A stretch of 64,000 nucleotides of DNA from Gari tellinella (GCA_922989275.2 OV277869.1:24562189-24626188); one strand, 5' to 3'; counted from the stretch's first letter, positions 1 through 13,080 are shown. A program made the numbers and translations. The notes: generated by a model from the sequence alone, not told the origin.

Positions 1-780
1 AAAGTATAACAACACTGAGAATGAAGTACGGGGCGACTTTTTACAGCAGCCTTCTTTTAGTGATCGTACTAGAAGGGTTTATCTGTGTATGTTACCTCAT
101 GGCATTCGAATGTTGAAATACAATACAGCCTACGTTGCATCACTGTAACTCGGCGTCTGATCAGGATCAAAACAGTTTGACACTCGTATTGATATTTTTA
201 AGTCATATTACCTTAAATCTTATTGTGAAACGATCTTGCAAACAACAATATTGAAGCAGACGACAATATTGCATTGAAAGGGTAAAACACTCACTATTAA
301 TTTGACACTGAAATAGTTAAGAGACAATAAAGTCAAGTACTGAAGGAATATAGAATGGCATGCCCCTATCACAAGTTTCGTATAGTTGCGTATAGTAATT
401 ATTAATTTTCATATGTAACTGTTACAAACCTTCATTAACTCACTCGTTCCTAAACTTGAAATGGTTAATTCCAATTACCATTTTTAATTACGTCTAGATC
501 CAGTCTACTTTTTTAATATTTAGGGTTGTTTTCGTAATCTATTGCAAATTAACAACCAATGCAGACCCCGATCAGAAGGCTCCTCTGTAGTTCTCTGATT
601 AGAGAGTACGCTGTTAGCATATATTTTGTCCACAATTATTTTAAATTGTGGTCACCAGTGCAAAAACGGATCAGATGGATTCCCAAGGTGTGTTCTAATC
701 TTGTTCTATACTGTTTTCAAATGATACACATGCCTATACACATTTCCCGCACAATAATGGTTACGTTCCAAACATATTGA

Positions 781-960
781 TAAAATAATTAAAATTATGC
801 TGGAAGTCTTCTTGTGGTATAAAAATCATATCATCCGCAAAGATAAAAATGAATTGGGGGCAAAGTAACTCATTGTCTAACCCCTATAATGGGCATAAAA
901 GTCGTTTTGTAATTTTGTGAAACCTTGGTAAAATGTTGGCCCCAATGGATTGCAAAAGGA
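781..960 (-). pseudogene. Non-LTR retrotransposon reverse transcriptase remnant
   Basis: Read on the minus strand, this stretch gives pieces of a reverse transcriptase palm domain: GVRQG with an adjacent PL, then FADD followed by IFIPQEDFQHN. GVRQG.LSP and [FY]ADD are catalytic-core motifs of LINE reverse transcriptases. About 20-30 residues normally lying between the motifs are missing and the frame is short, so this is a decayed internal fragment. The duplicate lies at 13090-13290. Confidence 0.55.
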
Positions 961-1398
961 CAAGCAACATAGATCCTGATCAGATACCTCTGATCTGGGT
1001 ATACACTGCTTACATACATTAATTTTACTTTTCTCAAATACAGTGTATCTGTAAAGGACGAATACGTGTACGCATAACTAGAATTCATTGGAGTTAAAAA
1101 GAGAGAATAGTTATTTACGCAGAAAGCTTGGGAAATGTTCTGTTCATTATTTCATTGGTGTGCTCAAATCAGCATTGAGGTCACAAATGCGATACGTGGC
1201 CAGAGTCTCGCACTTACGAAAACAGTGTAAAATTATAATATTATGATCTCTTCAGTGGTTTTATGTACTCGTTCGAGAATTTATGAACGATAATTTACCG
1301 ATTTTTTCTGTATTGTAAATTACCTGTGTGAAATACAGTGTAGCTCCTCTGAACCGCAACTCTCTAATAACCGGACAAAGCATAAAGTTAGGAAGACG

Positions 1399-1632
1399 TT
1401 ATTCTTTCCCAATATACAATGTACGCGTTTACGCTTAAACTATTATTTCTATCACAAACAGTTTGGAGCCAGATCAGACGCCGGGTTACCCGGCGTCTGA
1501 TCAGGCTCCAAACTGTTTGCTTCTCAGATTAAAATGAATAGTCAGAATTGTCGAAAAGTGTCATTTCCACATTTTATTACAGTGCGTTTACGTTTCGTTT
1601 GCGTTTAAACGGAAAATAACGTTACTTCAGAC
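1399..1632 (-). mobile_element. Family A MITE, degraded (copy A)
   Basis: Carries the family A outer blocks (GACGTTATTCTTTCCC on the left, a GCGTTTAAACGGAAAATAACG end on the right is partly decayed) around a central hairpin at about 1470-1525 with arms GGAGCC-GATCAGACGCCGGG. The same insertion is present at 13698-13925, so it is older than the duplication. Confidence 0.6.
1470..1526. repeat. GACGCCG hairpin core
   Basis: Near-perfect palindrome: CAAACAGTTTGGAGCC, then GATCAGACGCCGGG, the centre TTA, and the complement back out. It is one example of a hairpin repeated about forty times in the window. The outer arm (GGATCC, GGAGCC or GGATTC) and the centre vary by family. Confidence 0.9.
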
Positions 1633-2806
1633 AAAATACCTTATTCTAGGTGTTAAATATAAATGCAGACAGAACAGAACATTTCTTTTATTCACTTAGG
1701 TATTTTTCGAACAGCATTGGGTTTTCAAGAATAACATGTATACATATTCAAGTGATTCCGGTATGGTACAAAATAACACAAAACAGAACAATAGCAATAG
1801 CAAAAAGCAACGTAGAATTGAGCTGGTATTAAGACCAACAATTAATATCGTTTTGAGTGTCAAACAGTTTGGATCCTGATGTTACATTTAGTTTTTGTCA
1901 ATTCACATTTGCACCGGTCCATTCAATCGACGAGTAACACTAACCAAATTAAAATACAGTCTTGATAACTTCAGAAAACTTGGTTACTCTAAACCGGAAC
2001 TCCCTGACAACCGGACTCCTCTATACCGGCACTCTCTAACAACCGGATAAAACTATTTTAATCCCGAACATAATCTACATGCTTACCAATTCTGCAACGA
2101 AGATGTATACAGAGCTCATTAAAGAGGTTGTTGCTCAATCTAGGACAATAGTTATGAAACAACTTTCTGTGTTTATAGTGTCATGCATCAGCAACTTAAC
2201 TGACTGATCATTGAAATTATCATAAATACCTATTAAACCTCTCAAAGCCGGAAACGTTTCAATACCAAGCGTTTTTCGCTGTCCGGAAGGTTTTTTCCTA
2301 GGTTTTACTGTACTTCCAAATTGTGTAGGCCCAATCGCTCTACTTGCTATAAACCCGCGTGTTGTTCAAACTTTTTCACTGCCAATTTCTATCATCTGTT
2401 TTAACCCTTTAACTGCTTTAACTTCATTTGCGGTTTTACTGGTGTCTGCATGTTTTCAATTTAGATTTACGGCAGTTTGGGCAAATATTTATCTATACGA
2501 ATGGTAACGCCTTGGATCCTGTTCAGACACCACTTCAAGCGGCGTCTGATCAGGATCCAAAACGTTTGTAAAGTCGCATATAGATGCCTATTGGAGTGGA
2601 AGAGCTTTGTTTGACTCAAAGTATAGTTTTGAATGGTAGTCAATGTGGGTTTACTGTGACAGGTTATGGATATTTATCACTGTTGATAACAACAAGGTCA
2701 AAATCAATCAATAAGACGAATTAGTGAACACCCTTATCGTAGAATCGTTTATTCGATATCAAACTTACTTTATCAACTGATCATTTAAGTTTTATATCAT
2801 TTCAAA

Positions 2807-3017
2807 ATGTCGGTATTCTACGTGATATTGTTTCTGATCTACAATGGAGTTTGGGTGCACACAAGAAGAATGGACGAGCCAACATGTTTCTCAAGATTCG
2901 ACTATGACTACAAGATGTTGACCAAACAAATTGATCTGGAGAAACAACAGACTGAAATGATGGCGAAACTAAAAGAATACGAGATCATAATCAAAGAGCA
3001 GATTTCGTTGAGAAAAA
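2807..3017 (+). CDS. C4-like gene copy A, exon 1
   Basis: Starts at an ATG in the context TTTCAAAATG and ends before the donor GTAAGC. It encodes the signal peptide (MSVFYVILFLIYNGVWVHT) and a coiled coil with residues such as KMLTKQIDLEKQQTEMM. It ends one base into a codon. Confidence 0.85.
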
Positions 3018-6000
3018 GTAAGCATTTTTATAGTTAAACCAATATCAACTGTTTTCAAATGGTTCATGGAAAACATTTGTTTCTTTCCGAATTAATAAAA
3101 AACGAAATATTATGAAAGGAAGATTTTTAAATTCATCCCTGAAATTATTAAATGAAACAAATCTAGTTTACAATGAATTCTAGTCATGTTTTTTACTAGT
3201 TTGGACTGGTCTGCCATACATAGGAAAAATAACAAAGATGCAGACCCAAATCAGAGGGCTTCTTTAAGATTTGGATCTACATCGTTTCCATAGAACAAGT
3301 GTTATCTTTTTAGGTACAATGTTTGTAAAATATCAATATACTCGTCGCCAGGGTTCATTGTGTAAAAGATACTTAAACAACAGTTTTAAGTGGATTGTCA
3401 AACAGCTAGGGAACCTGCTCATATGTTTCTAAAGGTACCTGGCTTCTAATCTGACTTTCAACCCTCTACTACTATCGTCTTCAGGTATTTGTGCGTTCTG
3501 TATCAAACTTATAATTTCAGTACCACATTATGAACAAATGATCGAAATATGGCTGATGTTAAAAGAAACTTTAGCACAATTAAAAGCTGGAAAACGAATA
3601 CGGGAGTTTTCATCTTACTATTGGCAGGCAACTCCTCAGTAGTTCCCCAGTGACGTTCCTACAAAACAGCGGGTCTTGGGCCTTATTGCTACACGGGATG
3701 TTTTTGTTCATTTGACATAAATTATCCTCTCTGTCAAGAACTAAAAGGAAGGCAGGTCGGTTGTTTTGACCCACGCGCTGTTTCTCAGCGAATCAGATTA
3801 GCCGAACTCAATTTCCAAAAATCATCCCTAATCATCATTTCATCTCATCATTAGCTGGCGCTACATTACCTATTCCTAGTCGCAGTGCTTTTAAGCGACT
3901 GAGATTGACTTTGCAAACAGTTTGGATCCTGATCAGACGTCGCGTAACGAGATATCTGATAAGGATCCAAACCCTTTGGCCTTTTATATATTTTTCAGTC
4001 ACACTTCTTAAAGTCTAGCATTGAAACACAAGTGGATATTTCATTATTAAAGCACGCAATATTATGGTGAAAGGGTAACAGCAGACTGCTGAAATAGGCA
4101 GTGAAAGGATTTACTATAATTATTCGAAAATGTAGAATTATTAATGTATAAATCAATATATATTTTTTGTTTTCAGATCATGGCTCCAGTTACACGTTAT
4201 GGGGAAAAAAGTTGTGTCCAGGGAACGGATCTAGTCTTGTATATTCAGGTAAAACACGTGAAGTTATGCAATTCTTTCGGAGCTCATGATAACCATTTCC
4301 CTCGTGTATGTTCTCAGTATTTAAAGTCCCATTGTGTTTTCAGACCTTTTCTTAATGTCTGAAATACAATAACGGCTAATAATAATGTTTGAACATTCTT
4401 ATGGGCCAAACTGATCTATGAAATGATGAAGACGGACCTAAATCACCAAAAAGGGCGATTTAAAATCATAGCAAACCGAAACTAGAACGTCTGATATAAA
4501 CATTACCACACGGCTTAGTATCACGTGATACAGCCGGACTCAACTTCACCGTGTGCAACCGTTATCTACCTTCGCCCGTCCATCCATCAGTCAGTTAGAC
4601 TATCACACTTTTTTGTCCGCTCTCTAACTCGAATATTTTTTATTCGATCTTCCACAAACTTGCTGAAAATGTTCATTGATATAAAAATCAAGGTTTAGTT
4701 TGATTACTACTAAAATCGCATAAGGTATTTTTGAGTTATTGCCTGTTTATTAATAAAAATGACTGTTTCAGTCATTTTTGCACTCTAAAACAAACAGCTT
4801 TTATCGGATATTCACCAAACATGCTGAAAATAAGTATTCATATAAAATTTAGGTCTTGTTTGATTATTACTAAAATCGCATGTGGCATATCTGAGTTTTT
4901 GCCCTTTATGTATTAGAAATGACTGTTTTCAGCAAATGTTGCTCTCCAACACAAATACTTTTTTATTAATCTTCACCAAACTTGCTGAAAGTTTTCATTA
5001 ATATAAAATCAAGGTTAGGTTTGAATCCTACTAAAATCGCATGAGGCATGTTGGAGTAATAGCCCTTTAATTATTAAAAATGGCTGTTTCAGCCTTTTTT
5101 GCTCTCTAACACAAAGAGTTTTCATCGGATCTTCACCAAACTTGCTGAAATGCTTTATTTATATAAAATCTAGGTCCAGTGTGATTATTACTAAAGTCCC
5201 ATAAGGATTATCTTAGTTATTGCCCTTTATGTATTAAAAAGGACTGTTTCACCATTTTTTGCTCTCTAACACAAATACTTTTTTTCCTTGACCTAGATTT
5301 AATACCAATACACGTTATCAGCAAGTTTGGTGAAGATCCAATAAAAAGTGTTTGTGTTAGAGAGCAGAAAATGCTGAAACAGTTATTTTTTAATTATTCA
5401 AGGACAATAACTCAGACATGCCTTATGCGATTTTGCTAGTTATTGAACTTGACCTAGATTCTATACTAATAAACATTTGTAGCAAGATTGGCGAAGATCA
5501 AAACAGAAGTGTTTGAGTTAGAGAGCGGACAAGGCTGAAACAGTCATTTTCAGCAAGCTCAAGGTATAGATCCTCCGTAATGTTTTTAATCGCTTACCCA
5601 TGGTGAATAATATGTACACGTTGTCACTGGATCAAGTAGTGTTTAACCCTGTGCCCATTGGTCGTAACTTTACGGGAGTTTACAAACTTTTTGAATCTAG
5701 AAAGATGCCGCGTAACGCGGCGTCTCATCTGGATCCAAACTGTTTGACACTCGTCTTAAGGTTTGTTTTATTAAATTTGTGCAGCACAAAAATATTATAA
5801 ATAAAATTTAAAAAGCGAATTTCTTAGATAAAGCCGGTTTTTGTGAAAGAATCACGTCCTACGTAGTTCAAATGGGACCCCAAACAACCGTTTTATGCAG
5901 GTTTCTCAAAAACACAATGCGGCTTTAAGACATATAATTGATAAAATCATTTTAAAACAGACATAATCACAGGACAAGTGTTTAAGTACACCAAACAATA

Positions 6001-8780
6001 TCGGCATAAAAGATCTTTTTTGTTTTTAACTCATTGAGCCCTAGTGACGCATATATGCGTCCCTTTCCAAAATTGTTCCTGTGAAGAGTGCATTTGTCTA
6101 ATGCAAACAGTGAATTTCCTGATTAGAGGGCTCTAATTAGGGACTTCACTGTTTGTCATTTTGCAATATATTATAAAAAAAACAACTCTAAATAGTCCGA
6201 AATGGACCAGCCTTTATTGTCAACTGGAATTGTCTATTGGAAGTCTCAGGGGATAATGAGTTAATGATGGGCCTGATTTCGCTCTCCTGAGAATATTGAA
6301 CCTCGTAGTTTTACCTTTAATCCTCTGTGACTTCAATCCAAGGCATTACAACTCTTTAAAAAAAACTCTCGATGTCCTACATTTCGCACACCCATCTACA
6401 GCATTACGGTCACCATACAATCCGCTGAATATCTTTTTTTTAATGTTCTTCCTTGTTTGAAGTGTCTTCCATATAAGCCTATGTTAAAAAATGTAACCTC
6501 TTGAGAGTCGCTACTTTTCATCCATGGGTTTTGAATTTAACACACTGGGTAGAGGTTATCTAGATAATGCTATACACGAGCTATTTGAGCTCTGGAATGT
6601 TCGGGTGTGGACAAACATTTTTTTTAGTGTTTCCTTTGTATGTTTATGTAAAACTATAGTGATACCAGAGACGGCGTCAATTTTATTACCAGGGCTATGA
6701 TTTTAACATACTTGGTAAAACTCTACTATATAATGTTATGCATGAGATATCTAAGGTCTGAGCCTTATGATGTTTTATGCTCCTGACAAGATTTGGTTGG
6801 CATTGAGCAAGTGGTTTCAGAGATAAAGTTTTAACAGTTTAAATATGCTGACGACGACAGACGGCGACGGGAGATCGCAATAACCTACCTTGGCACTTCG
6901 TGAGCTGAAAATAGTCCTAATGCTTTAAGGTGTCACTTGTTTTTTACTACAATTGTGTTATTCAAAATGGCAAGTGGATTAAGGAGTATATAAATGATAG
7001 AGACGAGAACAGGCATGAGTATAACAGAAATGCTAAAATGTTTGTATTTAGATATACAGAGGATCTTACATGAGTTGTCATTATTTATCATTTCTAATAA
7101 ACGAGTTGACTACAATAACATGACGCGAGCCTTGGTGATGGTCATATTCATTTTAGTCAACAAGTTTATTAAAAACGACAAGTAATGAGCACGAATGTGA
7201 GATTCTATTTATCACAAAACAAATGTTAAGACCTTTTAATGAATAGAAGCCATATATATAGTTTGTAGTCCCTCCACTATATAGATTTTCCGCCAAAACG
7301 AGACGTTGTTTACGGTAACGTCATCGCAAATGACGTGATTTGGTATACCGCTACATGCAGCGCTTGTGGACGAGCAGGTTGGGCCGGAGTCCCAAAACCC
7401 TTTTTGCACTGGTTATTTAATGACATTGTATCACTCCCAGACCGCAAGTTATGTGATAAATTTAGATATCATCAACAGTGGTTATTGAAAGATAAAGGTT
7501 CAAGCATTGTTAATTGAGAAATTAGAATCCACGAGTGTTAAACTATCAAATAATCATTGGGGTTTTGTTTTATGAGGCGAGAAAAGTAGAGGGTGTAGTG
7601 TTCGCCTATTTCAAATTTCAAAGGGTTTCTGAGATTCATAGATATAGTCGATGCTTCAACGGTAATATATTTTGCACAAACGCTTTCCTTGGTAACATAA
7701 TGTCTGAATTGTAAGACAGTCAGGTTTGGTGAAGCAATAAGAAATGTAGCATAAAGTTGCACACTGAAAGTTTTGATGTAAGGCGGTATGACTGACAAAA
7801 TTTCAAAAACGAGTTTCAAACATTTTGGATCCTGATTCTACGCCGCATTACGCTGCCTCTGATCACAATCCAAACCGATTTCAAATGCGCCTTTTGGCGT
7901 CTTTGACAGTGAAAGGGTTAACAAACTTTTTCTAAATCACTTTTAAGAATTGACTTTTTCAGATTACAGAATGTGCAGACGAGTTTTACATGGCAGACAG
8001 GAGGTTAACCCTTGACCCAATAACCTGTTTATAACATTAAAGACAGCTGATCACTTAAATCAGGTTGAAAGTAAAGCCGATAAGCACGTTCGGCTTTACT
8101 TTCAGCCTGCTTTAAACCATCGGCTAGGCTACATGTATATAAAATATTTGTTATGGTAATTGTTCATGAGGGTATAAACTGGAACTATTTTCTTTAGCGG
8201 AGGAATGAATTAAATACGCTAAAAGTCGCTTCTTTTGGGGAAAGAGTTAAATAGTCGTTATCATGTTCGTCAACTTTTCATGACAGGTTATATGGCTGGC
8301 TCACATCACAATGACGAGGGTTCGGGTACGAACTTCCTGTGTCTGACATCCGAGCCCATATGGGATGTTTATGATGATGGCACAGCCAGTGGTGGGAAGA
8401 TTTACGGCGTCGAGTATCAATTCGCGACTCAACGTTCAGCTGGGTCCAGTAAGTTCTTCGGCCAGAGTGTTTACAACCACAACGCCCCGTGCGCTGTATG
8501 TCACATCCCTAGAGGTACATCTATCATGATTCCAGGACGTAACGAGTGTTTCCCTGGATGGACGAAAGAGTACGGCGGCTATCTTGTAAGTGGCGCTCAA
8601 GGCCACAAGAAACCTACAGAGTATGTTTGTTTGAGCAATAGAGTAGACTTTCTCGACTCTGATCAAGGGAATGATGATGAGTCATTTCTATATTTCGTGG
8701 AGGGCGTCTGTGGTAAAAGCTTACCATGTCCCCCGTACGTCAATGGCAGAGAACTGACATGTGTGGTTTGCTCCATGTAG
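2807..8780 (+). CDS. Short-chain collagen C4-like secreted protein, copy A (spliced gene span)
   Basis: Three coding exons, 2807-3017, 4177-4248 and 8287-8780, join with GT-AG junctions and phase-1 introns to 258 codons plus stop. The protein starts with a hydrophobic signal peptide (residues 1-19), then a charged Leu/Met/Ile-rich coiled coil (about 33-70). The remainder (about 72-258) is a Cys-rich domain with YTLWGKKLCPGN, YSGYMAGSHH, NAPCAVC, GWTKEYGGYL, YVCL, GKSLPCPPY and LTCVVC, the signature of proteins annotated in molluscs and cnidarians as short-chain collagen C4-like. There is no Gly-X-Y repeat, so the name is historical. The family is probably extracellular and its function is unknown. 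An exon-like block at 3521-3640 may be a lost exon. Confidence 0.88.
3521..3640 (+). pseudogene. Exon-like block in intron 1 of C4-like gene, copy A
   Basis: It follows a good acceptor (ATAATTTCAG, ending 3520). In the frame of exon 1 it reads HYEQMIEIWLMLKETLAQLK, a plausible continuation of the coiled coil. The frame stays open to a TAG at 3640-3642. No GT donor in it leaves the phase that exon 2 needs: the GT at 3606 gives the wrong phase. Direct splicing of 3017 to 4177 keeps the frame. I therefore read it as a relic or optional exon, not part of the main product. Confidence 0.45.
4177..4248 (+). CDS. C4-like gene copy A, exon 2
   Basis: Acceptor TTTTCAG ends at 4176; donor GTAAAA starts at 4249. 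The 72 bp encode HGSSYTLWGKKLCPGN and SSLVYSG across phase-1 boundaries. This is the start of the Cys-rich domain. Confidence 0.9.
4326..5922. repeat. Copy A-specific block with 161-bp repeats
   Basis: This block is absent from copy B, where the flanking sequence joins directly near 18110. From about 4618 to 5270 there are four direct copies of a unit of about 161 bp, marked by CACCAAACTTGCTGAAA, TAAAATCGCAT and CTCTAACACAAA. From about 5280 to 5545 two more copies run in the opposite direction (markers GCAAGTTTGGTGAAGATC and TTAGAGAGC). A GACGCCG hairpin follows at about 5700-5742. No coding signal seen. Confidence 0.8.
6026..6264. mobile_element. Family B MITE (TTAA-flanked)
   Basis: Begins TTAACTCATTGAGCCCTAG and ends GGGATAATGAGTTAA, with TTAA at both edges. 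Inside are the family B motifs ATATATGCGT and the GAGGGCTC hairpin. No open frame. Confidence 0.6.
8005..8250. mobile_element. Family C MITE (TTAA-flanked), copy A
   Basis: TTAACCCTTGACCC at the left and GGGAAAGAGTTAA at the right, with a long hairpin near 8048-8115 (CAGGTTGAAAGTAAAGC and its complement). Its right edge lies 36 bp upstream of the last exon of the C4-like gene. The copy B counterpart is 21351-22103. Confidence 0.7.
8287..8780 (+). CDS. C4-like gene copy A, last exon
   Basis: Acceptor ATGACAG ends at 8286 and the exon runs 494 bp to TAG. It encodes the bulk of the Cys-rich domain: YMAGSHH, NAPCAVC, IMIPGRNECFPGWTKEY, SLPCPPY and ends CVVCSM. A family C MITE ends at 8250, only 36 bp upstream, so the branch-point region lies at its edge. 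An AATAAA at 9555-9560 could serve polyadenylation, but it is not preserved in copy B. Confidence 0.92.
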
Positions 8781-9562
8781 AGAGTGACTAAACTTTCTAA
8801 GCTATCACTCCCTGAATTATGAACATCTATCTAATGCAGGGTCGGCGAAGTTATTCTTACACGTGTTTTAAAACAGTTAACCATTCATTGTCATGACGTC
8901 ATCTTCCTTATACAACAACTGTCTGTTTTTTTTTTCAAATTCAAATTTCAGGCCATTATACTTTAGTAGTAAAACCATTAATGCCAAACAGTTTTGATCG
9001 TGATTATACATCTTGGCATGCTTTATTTGATAAGAATTTAAACTAAATCTACATGTATTGCAAGTAACCGAAGCTGTTCGATATTTAAATATTGCACGCG
9101 GAATAAGTCATTTTTATTCCGTAGCTACCTGTTTAGCGTGAAGTTATCAATATTCATTTATGCTAAACAGCAAGCCACACTTACAGCCAATCAGACATCC
9201 TAAACTAAAATAGAGCCGTGTCATGAGAAAACCTGACTTATTGCATTACAAACAGTGTAGATCAGGGCCAACCGACGCGGCAGCTGCACTTGAACTTCAC
9301 TATTTGACATCCACATTTATTTAAGCATTTCGTGTAGCTGTATTATACACATTATTTGGCAGTGTATACCAAACTCAGGTACAGAGCCTTGGATGAAAAC
9401 GGTCTGTACAATTTGCAATGCAATAAAGCTTGTTTTGTCATGGCACGGCTCAAATCTAATTAACTTTCATAGCAAGTTTTATTGCAACATCAAATGGGTA
9501 CCCTGCATTTTTTGTTTTGGCTGCATAGTAAACCGGACGTATGAACTGTTTCCAAATAAAGT

Positions 9563-12388
9563 CACTTTTCAATCTTACATACTATGTCCAACGGTGCTGA
9601 AGTATTTTAATATTTTGTTCTTCTTTGGGGACATGTAGTACATGTAGTTTGAGGGTGCCTAATCAGGTCATTATAGTGGAGTTTCGACCCATTGAATCCA
9701 CATTCCTGAATGGCAGCCATGGCAACAGTAGAGCATAGGAAACATAATCTATATCCTAGCAGATGGTAGCAGGCTCAAAGTGAAACGGAATGTGCCTTAA
9801 GTCACAATCTGGTTTTACTTTCAGCCCGCTGTAAGTGGTCACCTGTCTTCAAAATTAGAAACTGGCTAGCTAGGAGTAACAGGGTAAGCAAACATATATC
9901 AGCAAACCAGGATGCACGAAAATTGTCTCATGGTTCAGGCTAGGATAATAATGGAACTGCATTTGTACAAATAGGTAAAACATTCAAAGGCATCTGTTTT
10001 AACCTATTCAACCCGAAAGACGAGTGCTTTTCATTCACAAATAGTGTACATTCGAAGAGTACGCTTGTCTTATGCAAACATTGTCGGCCCAGATCAGAGG
10101 ACAGGAGCCCTCTAACAAGCGTCTTGACTTTACTGTTTGTTATATTGGCAATGTATTGTAAAAAAAATGTCAAAAATAATCTGTACATATATCTATTTAA
10201 AAGCGTCAACATATATAATATCTTTATAAGGGTAATAACTCATGTAACAGTCGTAAGACCACAATGAAACTTGCAGATGCACAGTTGCCACAATAGAATA
10301 AATTGTGAATTTTAACCTTCAGCTAATTTGTGGAAAACTCTAGAAGCCAGGTCAAAATTGCCCATGTTAACATATTTAAGAATTCCTAATAAGGACAATA
10401 ACTCCGGTAGTACTGACAAAGCTCTAAAGTACACAGGTTCCAATAACAGGAAGAATAACTGTAAACGATCAGAAAAAATCAACAAGCTGTAGAAGAAGAA
10501 GTCCGGACAAAAGTGCTTATACGAGAGAAAGATGCAGACAGACATACGGATGGAAGGACAGATAACCAGATTCCAGGATGCCCCAACGCTCTTTTAAGGT
10601 ATAACAAGAATGATTAATGAATTTAATACATACTGCTTAACTTTCAACTTGCTTTAAGTTGTCGCATGTCTTCAAAACTAGAAAACAGGCCAGTGAATAA
10701 AGTGTTATACGAGATTGACTGTACTTATCGGTATTTAGTAGGAACTTAGGCCCTATTTAATGTTTATAAACGACAGGCGTAACCTGTCAGGTATATATAC
10801 AGTAGAGAAGACGTTATCGGTTCCTGTTTAAACGCATACGAAACGCTTTAGCTTTAAAATGTAAAAATTACAACCTTTTCGCAAAATTTATTATTCCTCT
10901 TAATCGGAATAGCAAACAGTTAGGAGGCTGATCAGACGCCGGGTTACCCGGCGTCTGATCTGGCTCCAAACTGTTTGCAATAGAAATAACTGTTTTAGCG
11001 CCAACGCGTTTATTGGGAATAAGTAACGTCTTCTCCGCTGTATTAGCCCTTTGCATGCGAGAAACAAACATTCAAGATTTCTTCCGAATCTTTTTGAAAA
11101 AGTCAAACATCGAGTTACTGGACATCTGATCATAATCAAACGTGTTTGTTATGCGGATCGTACATATGAACATTTAAAAACAGAAACAGTAAATTTGAGA
11201 ATAAAAGAATACTCCACTTTAACAATGCGAATGTATTCCGAATTCAAATGGTTTAACGATTGTATTTATCAGTTGAAAGACAGATAATCAATGAAACATG
11301 CTAATACATATCGCTAATGTAAATAATGTTAAATGCAGTTGGATTTCAAACATAGCAACAGCACTCGTCCATTGACCCTAAATCTTCAAATGAACAATGC
11401 CCGTTTCCTTTTAATTCGAGTTCACATTTACAATTTACAATTAAGAGTTGTTGTTTTTTACAATATCTTGCAAAATGACGAGTGGTGCAGACCCTGGTCG
11501 GACGGATGCTCTAGGATCCCTCTGAGCAGGGTCTACACTGTTAGTATAGAACAAGCGTTTTATCTACCGGTACACTGTTTTGTGAAGGGTGTAATATATG
11601 CGTCGCTAAGAGTAAATGTGTTAAGGTATATCATGCATTAATGCTATATTGTATAATGAAAAACTGCAACATTAATTTTGCTATCATGGAATTGGTTATA
11701 TAAGACATCATTTTCCAGACTTGAAGACTTCCAGACTTTCCAGACCTCAATATAGGAATTCTGATTAATCAGTTATTCATTGGCAAAACCCAGGACCATG
11801 AAAATCCTATTTTCTGACTATATCTTACAGAGAAATATAAAAACACACACAAGCAAAGTGAGATTGTGAAACACATATGCCAAAAGTCAACAGCTTGTTC
11901 GGTAATGTATATGCTTATTTGCAAAAGTATGTCAAAGGTCACATAGTTAAAACATTGGTATTGTTGGAAAGGTCTTAACCCAAGAAAGATATGTACAAAG
12001 TATGGAAGCCCTATGCATATCGATTCTGATATTACAGGCTTTAAAAGAATTTTACGGAAATGTCTTGACACAAACAAGACACGGGTCAACTGTGAAATTC
12101 ATATATCCAGTCATGTAACCGTAAAGACAAGGTTAAGGTTTTGTGACACAGACAGAGAAAAAAACAACACCCACAGACAGAAAAACAGAGAGGGCAACAA
12201 GTATATGGCATAAAAAGTTATACAGGAAAGCATCACTAATACGACTACTAAATACTGTTAATTATTTAGTTTTTAAAGCATGTGGTAGTTTAAATAAAGA
12301 TGAAAGTAAATCAGAAAGCTCCTAAAAGAGCTTTCTGTTTTACTTTGATCTTGCTTTAAGCTGCCGCACATATCCCACACAGTTAGTT
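9563..12388. other. Spacer between duplication copies; no gene seen
   Basis: I see no convincing coding exon here. It holds a family C-like hairpin region (about 9760-9900), a family B MITE remnant (about 9990-10210), a family A MITE (10800-11040), a partial GCAGACCCTGGTC hairpin (about 11484-11540) and a family I hairpin (about 12297-12360). The small open frames here fall in repeat sequence. Confidence 0.6.
10800..11040. mobile_element. Family A MITE
   Basis: TA-flanked on both sides (10798-10799 and 11041-11042). Ends are CAGTAGAGAAGACGTTA and TAACGTCTTCTCCGCTG. Inside lie TTTAAACGCA blocks and the GGAGC-GATCAGACGCCGGG hairpin at about 10915-10978. There is no transposase. The TA duplication suggests Tc1/mariner-type mobilisation. 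Confidence 0.8.
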
Positions 12389-13080
12389 AGCCTTCTTTTA
12401 GTGATCGTACTAGAAGGATTTAACTATACATGTTACCTCATGGCATTCGAATGTTGACATACAATACAGCCTACGTGTATCACTGTAACTCGGCGTCTGA
12501 TCAGGATCAAAACTGTTTTACACTCGTATTGACATTTCTTAAGTCATTTTACCATAAGATTGTGAAACGATCTTGCAAACACCAATATTGAAGCATATAT
12601 GACGGTGAAAGGGTAAAAAACTCACTATTAATTTTACAGTGAAATAGTTAAAAGACAATAAAGTCAAGTACTGCAGGAATATAGAATGGCATGTCCCTAT
12701 CACAAGTTGCGTATAGTAATTATTAATTTTCATATGTAACTGTTACAAACCTTCATTAACTCACTCATTCCTAAACTTGAAATGGTTAATTCCAATTACC
12801 ATTTTAAATTACGTCTAGATCCAGTCTACTTTTTTAATATTTAGGGTTGTTTTCGTAATCTATTGCAAATTAACAACCAATGCAGACCCCGATCAGAAGG
12901 CTCTCTGTAGTTCTCTGATTAGAGAGTACGCTGTTAGCATATATCTTGTCCAAACTTATTTTAAATTGTGGCCACCAGTGCAAAAACTGATCAGATGGAT
13001 CCCCCAGGTGTGTTCTAATCTTGTTCTATACTGTTTACAAATGATACACATGCCTATACACATTTCCCGTACAATAATGG

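Larger units (their letters stand above)
49..9562. repeat. Segmental duplication, copy A
   Basis: This block aligns by eye with 12389-23222 over its whole length, including all exons of the collagen C4-like gene, intron sequence and 3-prime flank. The left edge begins at the shared CAGCCTTCTTTTAGTGATCG; sequence before it differs. The right edge falls near 9562 after the shared GAACTGTTTC. Copy A alone carries a block of about 1.6 kb (about 4326-5922) containing the 161-bp repeats. It lacks several MITEs that copy B has. The offset is about 12.3 kb at the left and 13.7 kb at the right because of those insertions. Confidence 0.9.

Noticed and set aside
8436..8666. Open frame on the minus strand across the C4-like last exon (and 22290-22520)
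   Set aside because: It is the shadow of the strongly supported plus-strand exon; it is present in both copies only because the exon is conserved.
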